NCBI GenBank assembly: GCA_018340805.1
Contig: JACMZG010001914.1
Span: 49,428,680-49,492,679, forward strand
Length of the DNA: 64,000 nucleotides
Direction of reading: 5' to 3'
DNA from: Microvelia longipes
Taxonomy: Eukaryota; Arthropoda; Insecta; Hemiptera; Veliidae
Of the stretch, positions 1 through 11,860 are shown in pieces. Position 1 is the stretch's first letter. Every line of letters starts with the position of its first letter. Position numbers and translations under genes: made by a program. The notes beneath the pieces were generated by a model that was not told where the DNA came from, made no database searches, and worked only from the letters and a program-made list of their open reading frames with translations.

Positions 1-564
1 GCATGACTATTTAAATGAAAACTCTTCACAACAGTTTTCCTTGTTTTATTGAAACATCTCAGTTTGTGTTACTTAAATTGGAGTTTACGATTACATCAAC
101 ACGATGTGTTCAACACCAGTAATTGTTTTCAGGGATAACCCCACAAACGTCTAAACAGTAGGGGTACAACCTGGGATACAACACATATACTGTTATTAAA
201 AGTTATAACCTTTGCTCAGTGATTATCCTATTGTAATTTTTTTTTTTTTTTTTCAGGATCCACTACCCTAAAATAACCTACACCTGGGACATCAGACCTG
301 AATTAATTATTTCTTCAAGTACAAATAATTTTTTTCTTCCAATGGCTGTTATAGATGGGATTGTAATATATGACAATAATCTTATGAGTCGTGCAATGCA
401 GTGGGGGTGTTGTAGAAAGAATCCTCTATATGTTCCCACTGCTTTCTCATTAACAATTCACTCAGATCTATTTTTTTTTGGCAAAAATACTATTACCTCC
501 AGGAGGAAAAAAGAGTACTTTTTTTCCCTCTTGTAGAGGGAGAAATGTCAAACATAACTAATGG
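1..564. other. intron sequence, nothing recognised
   Basis: AT-rich sequence with homopolymer T runs. The short open frames are not supported by composition or homology. The next scrib exon expected after 1,802 was not found here. Confidence 0.5.
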
Positions 565-783
565 AAGAATCAGCTACTGTTGATACTTGCTGTTGGATAT
601 GAATATCCCTGGACCGGTTTCGGCATAACGTCTCGAGTGTTGCCCCGCCTGCTGAAGATGGTGTTATGCCAAAACCTATCCAGGGATATTTATATCCAAC
701 AGCAAGTATCGACGGTAGCTGATTCTTCGATTGCTTCTTCAACTTGCGGTAAATATACAACCTTTTTAATTTTTTACACATAA
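565..783 (+). mobile_element. fold-back repeat family R1, copy 1
   Basis: Inverted halves carry AGAATCAGCTAC and GATACTTGCTGTTGGATAT, around a centre with CTGAAGA, a GGT...GCC hairpin and AAAACC. The end reads CTTGCGGTAAATA followed by CAACCTTTTTAAT. Two other copies occur at 5,965-6,086 and 37,163-37,460. No coding capacity is seen, so this is probably a non-autonomous element. Confidence 0.75.
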
Positions 784-875
784 CTCCCGGTCTGAATCTA
801 CAGAGAGAAAGGGATCTAAAGGGAGAAAAATGGCTTTGGTTGACATGGCAACTAATTTACTCCCACTCTGCATTT

Positions 876-934
876 CTCCTTTAGCTCAGTTGGTAGCGTC
901 TTCAGCTCTTAACCTGAATGCTACGAGTTCACCA
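876..934 (+). pseudogene. tRNA-Lys-like fragment (CTT anticodon)
   Basis: A box A-like TTTAGCTCAGTTGGTAG is followed by an anticodon arm with CTCTTAA and a degenerate T arm (CGAGTTCACCAC). The acceptor stem does not pair and the D arm is irregular. It is best read as a tRNA pseudogene or a SINE head, not a working tRNA gene. Confidence 0.45.
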
Positions 935-1640
935 CTTTTTTAATTGGTTTTATCGCCGAGTATGATACAACTTAGTTTTTTACTTAAATCTACAACTTAA
1001 AAAAATTTCAACAACAATTTTTCGAGTTTTAAGTTCCATAGATTCTGAAACGAGAGTTGAATCAAACTGAAATTTTATTTCCAGTTTTATTCCAGTAAAG
1101 TAGATTCAGCATGCTAATAAATTTTCTTTCATAGATTTTTTCAGTTTCTCTGTTAATAAATTTAACAGTGTTTGCCAAACCGTCACTATTTAATACTTAT
1201 AGCTTAACTTTTGATTTGTTGTTCACTTAAAAAAATAAATAAAATAAAAAAAATTGTTTAATTATTATTTGTTTATTAATGCACGTTGTTACTAGTATAA
1301 ATTATAAATTTAAAATTGTTTAAAAACTTTCCCTTTTTAGTTATTTATATATTAATATTTTATTAACTTTTTATTTATTAACTGTTAAAGAAAATTGATA
1401 GCATGTTTTGCTTATATATGTTTTTACTATATTAATTATTTTTTATGCATGTTCTACTTGTAATTGGAAGAATTGATGTATTCCGTAATAAAGTTTATTT
1501 GTATTTGTATTTGAAATGAATGAAGTGAGTTACAGTCACAATGCTTCCTCATCCCTATAGGATATAAGGAAGCAAAATGATGAGCAGTATAATTGTAGTA
1601 AGACATCAGTATAGAGGAGCGTGGGATTTGCCGAATGTGA
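935..1640. other. AT-rich intron sequence with a LINE-like tail
   Basis: Mostly unassigned sequence. Around 1,485-1,515 there is AATAAAGTTTATTTG followed by repeats of TATTTG, which resembles the 3' tail of non-LTR retrotransposons in insects. No reverse transcriptase sequence was seen. Confidence 0.3.
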
Positions 1641-1801
1641 AATCCCATACTGAACAGACACCCGGAGCCAAAGTTATTCCTACATGTATATGCAAGAACA
1701 TATAATGCTTTTTTAGAGCCAGGATTTAAAAACGGATATGAAACCCCTGTTGGGGCAGCATCAGGTTAAATTAATGAATAAAAAACTATAACAGGTTTTA
1801 C

Positions 1802-1986
1802 CTCTTTATTGGTTGGTTCAGTCGGTTCGGTATCCTCAGTGAATTTCACCGAGTGTGTTCTCGATGCTTCCTTCTCTCTCCATGACTCATCTTCTTCATC
1901 TTCCTCCTGTATCCTGAGGCCCGCAGGCCTTAGTCTGGGTCCAGTGCCTCCGTCTCCGAAACCAAACCCTTGATTGAACCTACCCA
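1802..1986 (-). CDS. scrib: scribble exon (acidic linker before PDZ1)
   Basis: The acceptor is TTTGTGCAG and the donor GTAAAA. The exon takes one base and ends in phase 0. It encodes a glycine-rich start (GRFNQGFGFGDGG), an acidic run (QEEDEEDESWREKEAS) and RTHSVKFTEDTEPTEP. The R-x-x-VKF-E core is the conserved element between the LAP-specific segment and PDZ1 of Scribble. The rest is poorly conserved linker, and the exon could be alternatively spliced. The next exon, toward lower coordinates, was not found in the window. Confidence 0.88.
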
Positions 1987-2086
1987 CTGCACAAAAAAAA
2001 AGTTTATCAGTGTTTTATAATATTCATTTCAATTTGATACAGATGCCAAGCAATGTCAGCACAATGATACAATAAAATAAAAAATA

Positions 2087-2120
2087 AATAGCCGCACAAG
2101 CTATAGCTTATGCGGCTATT
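2087..2120. repeat. 34-bp near-perfect hairpin
   Basis: AATAGCCGCA, a central AAGCTATAGCTT-like core and TGCGGCTATT form an inverted repeat with almost no loop. It stands out in AT-rich surroundings and may be the end of a transposable element. Confidence 0.6.
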
Positions 2121-2129
2121 AAATAATTT

Positions 2130-2285
2130 ATTATTTTTCATAGTTTCATTTGCATATTCCATTGTCAAATAGACTTTTATTATTATTATTATATTACTTA
2201 TAAATGTTTTATGCTGATTTTATATTATACTGTATGTATGCTTTTGAAATAATAAATAAATCTTAATCTTAAATGCCCGTTTTAG
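2130..2285 (+). mobile_element. LINE-like 3' tail
   Basis: The segment ends in AATAATAAATAAATCTTAAT followed by CTT, the usual tail form of jockey/CR1-like non-LTR elements in insects. Only the tail is seen, with no coding part. Confidence 0.35.
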
Positions 2286-2586
2286 GGCCTTTTAGCGCAT
2301 CAAGGTATTCACCCTGCGGGAACCACCTCAGGAGAGTTGCATCTACTATCCTCTGAGAATAAATTAAAGTTGCCGAAATCTTTTTAATACAAACTATTCA
2401 AACCCAGGCTTCTGGTGCTGAAATTGAGTGCCACTACGATAACAGCCACGAAGGCAGAATACAATGATACACTAAATTAAACATATCATAAATAAAAAAA
2501 TAAATAAACTGAGTAAAGCTTCTACAGTTATTGTCATGAAAATATAGGTGTTCTGGTGGTGGCCACTTAAATGTAGATGATTAATA

Positions 2587-3080
2587 AAGCGTTTCTCTGT
2601 GGGAGGCATCTTCGGGTATATAGGACATCATGGATGAAAACACAATGCTCTACAAAACTGACATAACTTCAGTTTTGTAGAGCATTGTCTCTACAGAGCT
2701 GACCTAACTTCAGTTTTGTAGAGCATTATCACTACAAAGCTGACATAACTTCAGTTTTGTAGAGCATTGTCTCAACAGAGCTGACCTAACTTCAGTTTTG
2801 TAGAGCATTATCTCTACAAAGCTGACTTAACTTCAGTTTTGTAGAGCATTATCACTACAAAGCTGACCTAACTTCAGTTTTGTAGAGCATTATCACTACA
2901 AAGCTGACTTAACTTCAGTTTTGTAGAGCATTATCACTACAAAGCTGACCTAACTTCAGTTTTGTAGAGCATTATCTCTATAAAGCTGGCCTAACTTCAG
3001 TTTTGTTGAGCATTATGTTCATCCAGGATGTCCTTCATCACTGAAGATGACTCCACAGTGGAAGTAACCACCTTCATTAA
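2587..3080. mobile_element. fold-back element enclosing a 41-bp tandem array
   Basis: The left arm (about 2,587-2,640) and the right arm (about 3,015-3,080) are imperfect inverted repeats that share GGACATC-TGGATGAA and GTGG-AGTCATCTTC-like blocks. The interior is a tandem array. The right arm carries CACTGAAGATGAC, the motif seen in other fold-back families of the window. Confidence 0.65.
2666..3016. repeat. 41-bp tandem array, nine copies
   Basis: The block ACTTCAGTTTTGTAGAGCAT recurs every 41 bp at 2,666, 2,707, 2,748 and so on to 2,994. Between copies the sequence alternates around CACTACAAAGCTGACCTA. Confidence 0.9.
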
Positions 3081-3583
3081 ACCCAAACACCTCTTATAGT
3101 AGACACTGTAAAAAAAATTATCTAATCTAGCTATAATAACAAATGTAAAAAAAAATATGGCGATGATCTGTTAAGATTGAAAGCTGGCTATGTCAAATAT
3201 ATATCATGGGGGGGGGAGACTCTGTTTTATTTCATAAAAACGATAGAGTTTAACATTTAAGTTTTTGAATATCGCCTGAAAAGTGTCTCTGTAGCTCAGG
3301 TTGAAAACTATCTTAACTGTGAAGCTTTGGACTATTAGCTTCACAGTTAGTTCTAGTGTTAGCATGGTCCAAAGTCTAAACTAATAAACAACCAATGGTC
3401 AATAGTTGTAACAATTAAATCATAAATAAATAAAAAGCGTACAAGGAATAGCAAAAGCAGTAATGATAAATAAACCATGCTTAAAAAGTGTTTATAAACA
3501 ATACAGCAGGCAAATACACAGGGTACGTGAACACATAGCTATGAAATAAAAAAATAAATAAAGTCTTCATTTTCATAGAGTTA

Positions 3584-4198
3584 CGAGGTGTGTTCAAAAA
3601 GTATCGCTAATTTTGTGTTTTTCTAAAAATCTGGGCGTTTCTGGCAGATTGCGTTTCTTCCAAATTTCACGGCGACCCGTCTCATGCCCAAATCATTGAT
3701 AAAAATCGAATGTCATGAGCCAATCGATATGTTTAGGTCCTCAGCAACTTCGGTGATTTAGTTCAATATCATTTTCTCCACTTCATTAATTTTTTCGTCT
3801 TTTGTTGAAGTGCTCAGCAGTCCTTTGTCGTTCACATCTTCTCAACCTTCTGAGAACATTTTGTACTACCGATAAACGTTGCTTTGATCCAAGGTAGCTT
3901 CTCCGTATGCCACAGTCAATGTTCGGAATGCATCCGTGCACTTAATTTTGTTATTTTCACACAAACTTTGATAAAGGTTCTTTGATCCATAGTTTTGAAT
4001 AAAAAAATTGAAGACGATCCAAAACACATGCAAGCGAAACAGCTGTCAACAATGAAGTAAACATTCAAAATGGTCGAGCTTGTCGGCATAAGTGAGAGAC
4101 ATGAGTACCAACATAAAGCCACAAAAAGATCGAAATTCGAATACACGTAACCCGCGAAAATACAAAATTCATAATACTTTTTGAACACACTTCGTATT
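3584..4198 (-). mobile_element. internally deleted mariner element
   Basis: The terminal inverted repeats are CGAGGTGTGTTCAAAAAGTA at the left and the matching TACTTTTTGAACACACTTCG at the right, and each is bordered by TA. On the minus strand a start codon at 3,990 opens MDQRTFIKVCVK, the N-terminus of a mariner-type transposase. A frameshift follows soon after, and further homologous pieces (DAFRTL, AYGEATLDQSNVY, VAEDLNISI) appear in shifted frames. The catalytic DDD region is absent, and the N-terminal part runs almost directly into the 3' end. It is therefore a non-autonomous copy of about 615 bp. Confidence 0.85.
3600..3990 (-). pseudogene. mariner transposase N-terminal fragment, frameshifted
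   Basis: The helix-turn-helix region of a mariner transposase is readable in pieces from MDQRTFIK to a FINDLGMRRV-like segment, with frame changes between them. No catalytic domain follows. It cannot encode an active transposase. Confidence 0.75.
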
Positions 4199-4399
4199 TG
4201 CACAAAAACAATATAATGCGTCATTAAAATTAAATTATTTAAATATATAAAATTATATAATCTAAAATTAACTTTAACAGTCTTTGATTTTATAAATAAA
4301 AATAGGATTTTTTCACTGTTTTGTTATAAGTACCTTGATGCTCAGAAAAGTTTAGTAAATTACGGAAAAATTGTATGTCCAAGATACTATGATCACCTT

Positions 4400-4490
4400 C
4401 TGATAACGAATTCCCTAAGGAAAAATGAGCTTATGAGGTTAATGTCATGGGGGGGGGGGTAGTCTTTTTGAAGGGGGGGGGCTTTATGCC
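4400..4490 (+). mobile_element. element end of the GCGAATTT / GAGCTTATGAGGTT family
   Basis: ACGAATTCCC and GAAAAATGAGCTTATGAGGT are followed by G-rich tracts (runs of 8 to 10 G). The same order is found at 40,897, 43,285 (inverted), 45,848, 51,255 (inverted) and 52,125 (inverted). Confidence 0.5.
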
Positions 4491-4689
4491 TAACAATATA
4501 AGTCATATACACTAACATAATCTTATAAGCACTTGATTTCGGCTTCAGAGCCCAAAGGTTCAAAATCAACCCAGTATTAATAGCAACATGATGATTCATT
4601 TCACCTCATAAGATGTTTCTGACAGTGGAACTTCTTGTCTGCAATTTTCATTTTCCCTAATTAATGCCCTCCCCATAGGAAAAACAACA

Positions 4690-5165
4690 AAATTCAAGAA
4701 TCAAAAAATAAGTAAGCAGAATAAAGAAACAAATTGACAAATAAAAATAAGTAAGTAGAATAAAGAAACGTTTTGACACAAAAATAAATAAGAATAAAGA
4801 AACAAATAGACAAAAAAATAAGTAAGTAGAATAAAGAAGCAATGTGACAAAAAATACATAAGTATAATAAAGGAACATTGTGACAAAAAAATAAATAAGT
4901 AGCATAAAGAAACAAATTGAAAAAAAAAATAATTAAATAGAATAAATAAGCAATGTGACAAAAAATACATAAATATAATAAAGGAACATGTGACAAAAAA
5001 ATAAATAGTAGCATAAAGAAACAAATTGACAAAAAAAATTAAATAGAATAAAGAAGCAATGTGACAAAAAAATAAATAAGTAGCATTAAGAAACAAAATG
5101 ATAAAAAAATAAGTAAGTAGAATAAAGAAACATTTTGAAAAAAAAATAAATAAGTAGAATATTGA
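4690..5165. repeat. 37-bp A-rich tandem array
   Basis: Degenerate copies of a unit containing AAGTAGAATAAAGAAACAAA and TTGACAAAAAAATAAGT repeat about every 37 bp, roughly 12 to 13 times. The minus strand is T-rich and gives long hydrophobic open frames that are artefacts of the repeat. Confidence 0.85.
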
Positions 5166-5726
5166 AAAAGTAAAGGGAACAGAAGACCAACCTTGTTTAC
5201 CTGAGTTTGTTAAGGTAATACAAAGAACAGAATACAATCAGTAAGGCAAACAAATAAGGCAGTCTAACTAAATGAATTACATCTAGTTTGCAAAACACAT
5301 ACACATGTATTTGTTTGTGTTTGACCATCAATACTACTTGTGTTATAAATTTTGACAAAAAAACAGCTGTTTTAACAGTAGCAGCAGGCTTCCAACTATG
5401 GAAAGAAAAATACCAATAGGTACTTGGGTGAGATCTCAGGGTAACATTAGTACAACCCCCCTCTGGGTATGCTCTTAACATACACTTCCTTATCAATTTA
5501 AAACCCTTGTTCAATTTAAAAAAAATGTTTTCCGTTTATAAGTTAAATAAATGCAGAATGATGATGCAAGAATGATTAAACAATATTAAAAGAAACACCA
5601 TTCAAAGTAAATAGATATGATAAAAGTCTTGTTAAAAAAAACAGTTTGTTTTGAATAGAAGAGAGATAAGATGCAATTGATATCTCAAGTGCCTGGGGGG
5701 GAGGGGGTAAAATACCCCCTAGCATT

Positions 5727-6130
5727 ATAGAGATATATTACAAGAGAGGGCCCTATTGGTTGAATTTTGAAACATCGAGAAAGTATCCTGACCACCTTCG
5801 GCTATCAATATAATCAAATAAACAGAAAAAAGTACAAATCAAAACACAAACAATGTGTAGGAAGCAGAAAAGAATTGACTCATTATAACCTTAACTCACT
5901 CTTAGGAGAGGTTTCAATAAGGTTACACAGAGCCCCAAAATGATGTTTCAGGACTCTCAATGTATAGAGATAGGATTAAAAAGGTTGTATTTACCGCAAG
6001 TTGAAGAAGCAATCGAAGAATCAGCTACCGTCGATACTTGCTGTTGGTCCAACAGCAAGTATCGACGGCAGCTGATTCTTTGATTATTGAGATAGGCTAT
6101 CCCCCCTCTAATATATATCTGTATGCGTAG
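5727..6130. mobile_element. MITE family M1, copy interrupted by an R1 insertion
   Basis: The left end reads TAGAGATATATTACAAGAGA and the right end is its inverse (CTCTAATATATATCTGTATG). The body matches the copy at 31,896-32,150 (AAACATCGA, AACAATGTG, CACAGAGCCCC). The copy is split at about 5,965-6,086 by an R1 fold-back repeat. Confidence 0.75.
5965..6086 (-). mobile_element. fold-back repeat family R1, copy 2 (nested)
   Basis: In minus orientation compared with copy 1, it reads ATTAAAAAGGTTGTATTTAC, then CGCAAG, then both GATACTTGCTGTTGG arms almost directly joined. GAGATAGG occurs on both sides and may be the target duplication. The centre is largely deleted. Confidence 0.75.
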
Positions 6131-6789
<659 letters not shown>

Positions 6790-7436
6790 TTAGAGAATTA
6801 TTAAGGCCTGTAGTTACACAATAAACTCTTGTTTACCAAATAACTCTTCCAATTTCCATTCAATCTATTTCAAAATCGGACCACATACAGTCTATAGTTT
6901 AGTTTAAAAATCTTGACAGGTCAGTTTAGACACCACTGATTCTTAAGAAAAAAAATCCCTGCAAGAAGGGAGCGGGAAAAAACTATATAAACAAATCAGG
7001 TTATTATACCCGTATTTTCTTGGCGATGTTTTTTTTACGTTTCTTTTGTGTAGTTTTATTTTAAAATATCATTTTAAGATTAATTTGAAAGTAGTTTTCA
7101 AAACAATGTAATTAAAAGAAAAGCCACAAACAAAGTGAACGATTGCCGGGAAGAAGGTTTTTTCGCTACAGCAGTTATTGTGGTAGGGATTTTTTTTCTC
7201 TTTTTAAGTAAAAGGTTGGCAGCGGCTTCTCTGATTGGTCAATCCCCAAAATACTTATGACCTTGGGGATTTTTAAACTAAACGATAGTCTGTAGTAGTT
7301 ACCAGATCCCTCTAATTATCCATATATATTTTTTACTCCTAAACCCGTAGGGGCCATATTAGCATTTTTCCTCTCACTCAAATAATCCACCCCAGAGTAA
7401 GTACACACACACACTCACTCATCCAGGAAGCACATC

Positions 7437-7509
7437 CTCCATACATGGTGGCACATGGTTTCCTCCATACATGGCGGCACATGGTTTCCTCCATACATGG
7501 TGGCACATA
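7437..7509. repeat. 26-bp tandem repeat, three copies
   Basis: CCATACATGGTGGCACATGG recurs at a 26-bp period (ATACATGG at 7,441, 7,467 and 7,493). Confidence 0.9.
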
Positions 7510-7734
7510 TGACTAGTACAGTGTGCTTAGTTCATCTAGCCAAACCTGACCTGACTATTTCAACTCACTTAAGTTATTTGTGTCACTGCCTTCAGTATCA
7601 CTGACTAAGTTTTCGGACATACAAAGGCTCAGTATATCATTCCGATCTTCATCTCCCACAGCCCGCAGCCGCAGTACATTAACTTTTCGTGAGCTGGAGA
7701 CAACGGAAAAGTAGATTCAGACTTGTCTCAGATG

Positions 7735-7937
7735 AAATAAGATCCAACCTCGCATTTGCATATTAGTAGCCAAAGAAACCATGAAAAACCCTGGCTGGGT
7801 TGGCTAGCCTTGAATTCAAGACCTCTCGAGAGTACAGTACTAGGAATAACATCAATTTGAGGTCCTCCCCTGGCTGGATTTGAACCTTTAACCATCAGGT
7901 CAAAAGGCAAGCGCTCTACCACTGAGCTACTGGACTC
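7735..7937 (-). mobile_element. tRNA-derived SINE
   Basis: On the minus strand a tRNA-like head has box A TAGCTCAGTGGTAGAGCGC and box B GGTTCAAATCC. It is followed by a non-tRNA body (AGGGTTTTTCATGGTTTC). Box A and box B are intact, as in an RNA polymerase III promoter. It is probably a SINE copy and not a tRNA gene, because the 3' part does not form an acceptor stem. Confidence 0.7.
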
Positions 7938-8567
7938 AATGATTATCTATATCAAATTACTTTCTTCAGCCGTCAGTGAACAAGGGATTCTTCTAGACAC
8001 TGAACTAATAAACAAAAGGACACTTTTGAGATACATCCTTTAAGACAATTTTTTCTTTTCCTCATTTACACAGTCCGTAGGTATAAAGAAAAAGTATTGA
8101 GTTGGTAAATACACCGAAACCCGGATTTCACCCGAATTAACCATCTCTGATGGTTAAAGAGAGTGGTTTACACAAAGTTGTCAGTCTGACTGTGTGTTTT
8201 TTGCAACTACCTGCTTCCTTAATGATTACAAGTAATCCACAGGAATATTTATTAATAAAATATACAAAAGAAAATACAACAGTTTTTAAAATTTTCTGGT
8301 AAAAATTAAGATTAAAGAAATTATAATTTTTCTTGTATAAAAGGAAAAAAAATATATATAAAATAAAAAGGTAACTTTATGATTAAAGTAATAAATTATA
8401 TAAACATCTTTTACATTGTATGCAATTCCTTAAATTTGTTAAAACTTGTTAAAACCAATTAAATTAATAAAATACATAAATTCATCCCAGAAACATACGA
8501 CCAAGTCGCGTAGAGAAGGGGGCCATGAGAACCCTTGTTGTATAAGAACAGCCCCTCTAACCACCTC

Positions 8568-8605
8568 TGTGTGTGTGTTTGTGTGTGTATGTGTGTGTGT
8601 GTGTC
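8568..8605. repeat. (GT)n microsatellite
   Basis: Interrupted GT dinucleotide repeat of about 38 bp. Confidence 0.9.
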
Positions 8606-8754
8606 TGCTATCATTGTTTCTCTTAGTGTATTTATGCTATGAAGCTGAAACTTGTTTAACTCTCTTATCATAATTTTTTTGATGCCATACACCTGCATAT
8701 GGCTATATGGCTATATATATAAACCTGCAATAATGACTCAGGAAAATGTCAAAA

Positions 8755-8800
8755 TTCACATATGTGCCAAGTTTCATCTCATTATCAGCATTAATTCATT
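8755..8800 (-). repeat. dispersed repeat R5, copy 1
   Basis: The minus strand reads AATTAATGCTGATAATGAGA followed by TGAAACTTGGCACATATGTG. It matches 43,288-43,330 and 45,120-45,170 on the plus strand. It is a short conserved block, probably the end of a transposable element. Confidence 0.6.
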
Positions 8801-8893
8801 TTGTTTCCAAATAACTGGTGTCAGTTTATTTTAATGGAAATAATTGACAAATAATCAATGTATTATATAAAAAATAAATAATGATAAAATGAC

Positions 8894-9005
8894 CTGTTGC
8901 CGGAGAGATCAAGTACGTGGAGTGATGAACAGTTTCCTACTTCTGTTGGTAAATATTGTAATTTGTTATCTCGAAGTGACAATACTCCAAGTCTGCACAG
9001 GTTAC
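8894..9005 (-). CDS. scrib: scribble exon (LRR)
   Basis: The acceptor is TGATTTCAG. The donor reads GTCATT, which is weak but is needed for the phase to fit. The exon takes one base and leaves two. It encodes GNLCRLGVLSLRDNKLQYLP and then TEVGNCSSLHVLDLSGN. The VLSLRDNKL and LHVLDLSGN segments are Scribble LRR landmarks. Tandem 20-bp repeats begin about 19 bp upstream of the acceptor. Confidence 0.93.
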
Positions 9006-9023
9006 CTGAAATCAATAACATGA

Positions 9024-9130
9024 CACTATAACAATCCACTGCGCACTATAACAATCCACTGCACACTATAACAATCCACTGCGCACTATAACAATCCACT
9101 GCGCACTATAACAATCCACATTATAACAAT
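9024..9130. repeat. 20-bp tandem repeat next to a scrib acceptor
   Basis: CACTATAACAATCCACTGCG repeats at 9,024, 9,044, 9,064, 9,084 and 9,104, with a partial copy after that. It starts about 19 bp upstream (minus strand) of the exon at 8,894-9,005. Confidence 0.95.
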
Positions 9131-10803
9131 AAGGAAACATCAGTGCATAGTTTTATCATAGTAAAACAACTCTTTGCAATATCATATAAAAATAATAAAT
9201 TAACTCATATACTATCTGTTATTGCCGTTAGCAATCCTAGGCTTACTAGCTATCTACTTATTTCTAAATATCTATTTATTCCTATCTATTATGTTGTAGT
9301 GTCCCAGGAGGGGGGTATCCCTTTTTATTATTTTATGTTTTAGTCATCAAAAAAAAAAAGATAGTCATCTTTGTGAAAGAGTTAAGCTCACCTTATTCTT
9401 ATCCTTTATCCTTTAATTATCCTTTCTTGGGTAAGCGAATTTTCTAAGAAATTGCGCTTATTTACACTTTTAATTTCATTTAATTTTCACCTTTGTTTTG
9501 ATATTAATTTTTGACATTTTAAAATTTCCGTTTCGTCTTTGAAAGGTTATGTTTATCTGTAACCTTGTTTGGCTAGTGTAACCTATCTTTAAATCAGTGT
9601 TGCTCTAGCTATGCGCTTAGTTTAAAAATTAAAAATAAATATTACAGTTTGTAAGTGTTGCCAACTTTGGTTTGCCAACTAATATTTGATTAAATTTAAA
9701 TTAATTTATGTAACGAATGATATTTTATACGTTTTCTTTTCTTTTTGAAGGGTTTTCCGTCTTATCATAGTTTTAATTTCTTTGTTCACAGGAGTTTTGT
9801 TCAAATTGCAATAAAATTTTAAAAACTACATCTTCGTCGATGCAGTCGCCGATTTGGTTGGCCGTGTTTTTTCCAGAAAATTCGTTTTCCAGGTTTGCCG
9901 GGAGAGTCCTCGAGAAGCAGCCATGGGAGTTTTTCTCAATTTTAGTTTGTGGTGTTGAAGTTTAATTAAGTGTTTATGAATTCTGGTTTTTTAAAAATTG
10001 GACAAGTTAATCAAGCGTAATATAGATATCTCAGGCATGGAATTTGGTTCTCTTCTAGCTATTGGATGTAATTGTAAAGTCTCTGGAACTCACGGCAAAG
10101 TGTAACCCGTAAATGGAATTTGTTTGAAGTAACCCCGCAATGTTTAATACAAAGTAACAAATAATGTCAAGAGTCATCTCGACCTAACCTCACTCGTACC
10201 CATCCAGTCAGGACAGGTCAAACTCACCAGTTGTGAAGAATCTACTTTAGCTATCAATAATTAATCCTTTTAATTGAAGTTTTGCTCAGGTATTTATTGC
10301 AGTAACAATGTACTATTTCTCTGAATTTTGAGGTGTAACTTCGATGGTCTTCAGGGGATAGGGTTGTTATCCTTTTATAAACTATCGGCTGGCCACCGAT
10401 GTTTATATCCATTTTTATAGCATGATATGTAACGTTAATTTTATTAAATGGTTGGCAAACACATATATTATTAATAATTTGATAAACTTTATGTAGTAGT
10501 AATAGAGCTTAATTGCCTTTTAAAGTATATCTATTCTTTCATTCAATTGTTGCCTTGTTTACTTGGACTTATTGATATTAATTGTAGTGTTTTACTATTC
10601 ATCATTATATATAGCTTATGCTGATTTATTTACCCAAGTTGTGTTTGGTGTTGTTTCTTTATTATTTAGTTAAAAACCCCTTTTTTTCATTTAATCTATA
10701 AAAGTCTGATGCTGCTGAGCTAAGTCTGAATAAAAGAGATCACCACGTATATAGGACACCTCAATGTATTTATTTATGTCCTACTTGTTATCTTATTATT
10801 TAC

Positions 10804-10805
<2 letters not shown>
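9131..10805. other. intron sequence, largely unassigned
   Basis: A small palindrome (AAGCGAATTTTC...AATTGCGCTT) lies at 9,431-9,459. A moderately GC-richer patch at 9,840-9,935 gives a short minus-strand open frame (NEFSGKNTANQIGDCIDED) that was not recognised. Nothing else is supported. Confidence 0.35.
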
Positions 10806-10806
<1 letters not shown>

Positions 10807-10868
<62 letters not shown>

Positions 10869-10886
10869 ATATATATATATATATAT
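10807..10886. repeat. (TA)n array
   Basis: Uninterrupted TA repeats with a few phase slips (ATAATATAAT). Confidence 0.95.
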
Positions 10887-10934
10887 CAATCAGTTGTAGT
10901 GAATAAGATCAGCACGGCTCTTAAGATTACTAAT

Positions 10935-11173
10935 AAGAAAACTCAGTCTCTCCACAATAACAACCATTAATAACGAAACAACTTTCAACCTAAAGAGGTC
11001 ATCCTTAGTGACTTAAATAATAAGTCAATCTTCAGTCTTGATTGTGTCCATGACAATGACACTCGACTCAACAAATTTTGTTTAATATTATATAAGTCAC
11101 TGAGGATGACCTCTTAAGGATGAAAGCGGCTGTGTTATTAATAAATATTATTGTGGAGAGACTGAGTTTTCGT
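10935..11173. mobile_element. fold-back element with CTGAGGATGACC motif
   Basis: The arm from AAGAAAACTCAGTCTCTCCA to about 11,035 is inverted at 11,095-11,173. On the right, CACTGAGGATGACCTC is followed by TTAAGGATGAAAGC. The left arm, read on the minus strand, has CACTAAGGATGACC, then a loop, then AGGTTGAAAG. Related elements lie at 19,774 and 28,466. Confidence 0.75.
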
Positions 11174-11583
11174 ATTTTTGATGATGAACTGCACCAACAA
11201 CGCTCATGATGATATCATCTCATAAGATAAATAAATCTCAGGCACAAAATGCTGAAAAATGAGTAAACTCATTATTTTGTAACAAATTCTCTTTTTCTAT
11301 AACAACTCTATTTTACCTGTACTTTGATAAAAATATCATTTATTTTAGGTTTCCTGGGTTTTAAACGTGTTATTATATTATAACAATACAATAATTATAT
11401 TATACATAATAATAATAATAATAATAATTAGGTCTACCCAGAGGTTTGCTAATACTACTACAACGTGCAACAGTTCTCCAAACCTGCCATATAGTATGTA
11501 AATTCCTCTCAGTGGAATAGGATAAATTTCCTCTCCACTAACACCTTTTTACTAGTTATTTAACTAAGACCAAGAAAAATAAA

Positions 11584-11860
<277 letters not shown>

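Noticed and set aside
4657..5237. Hydrophobic open frames of 82 to 178 codons on the minus strand
   Set aside because: They are translations of the 37-bp T-rich tandem repeat, and the same phrase recurs in three frames. They are not membrane proteins.
7869..7937. Functional tRNA gene on the minus strand
   Set aside because: Box A and box B are good but the acceptor stem is missing, and a SINE body follows.
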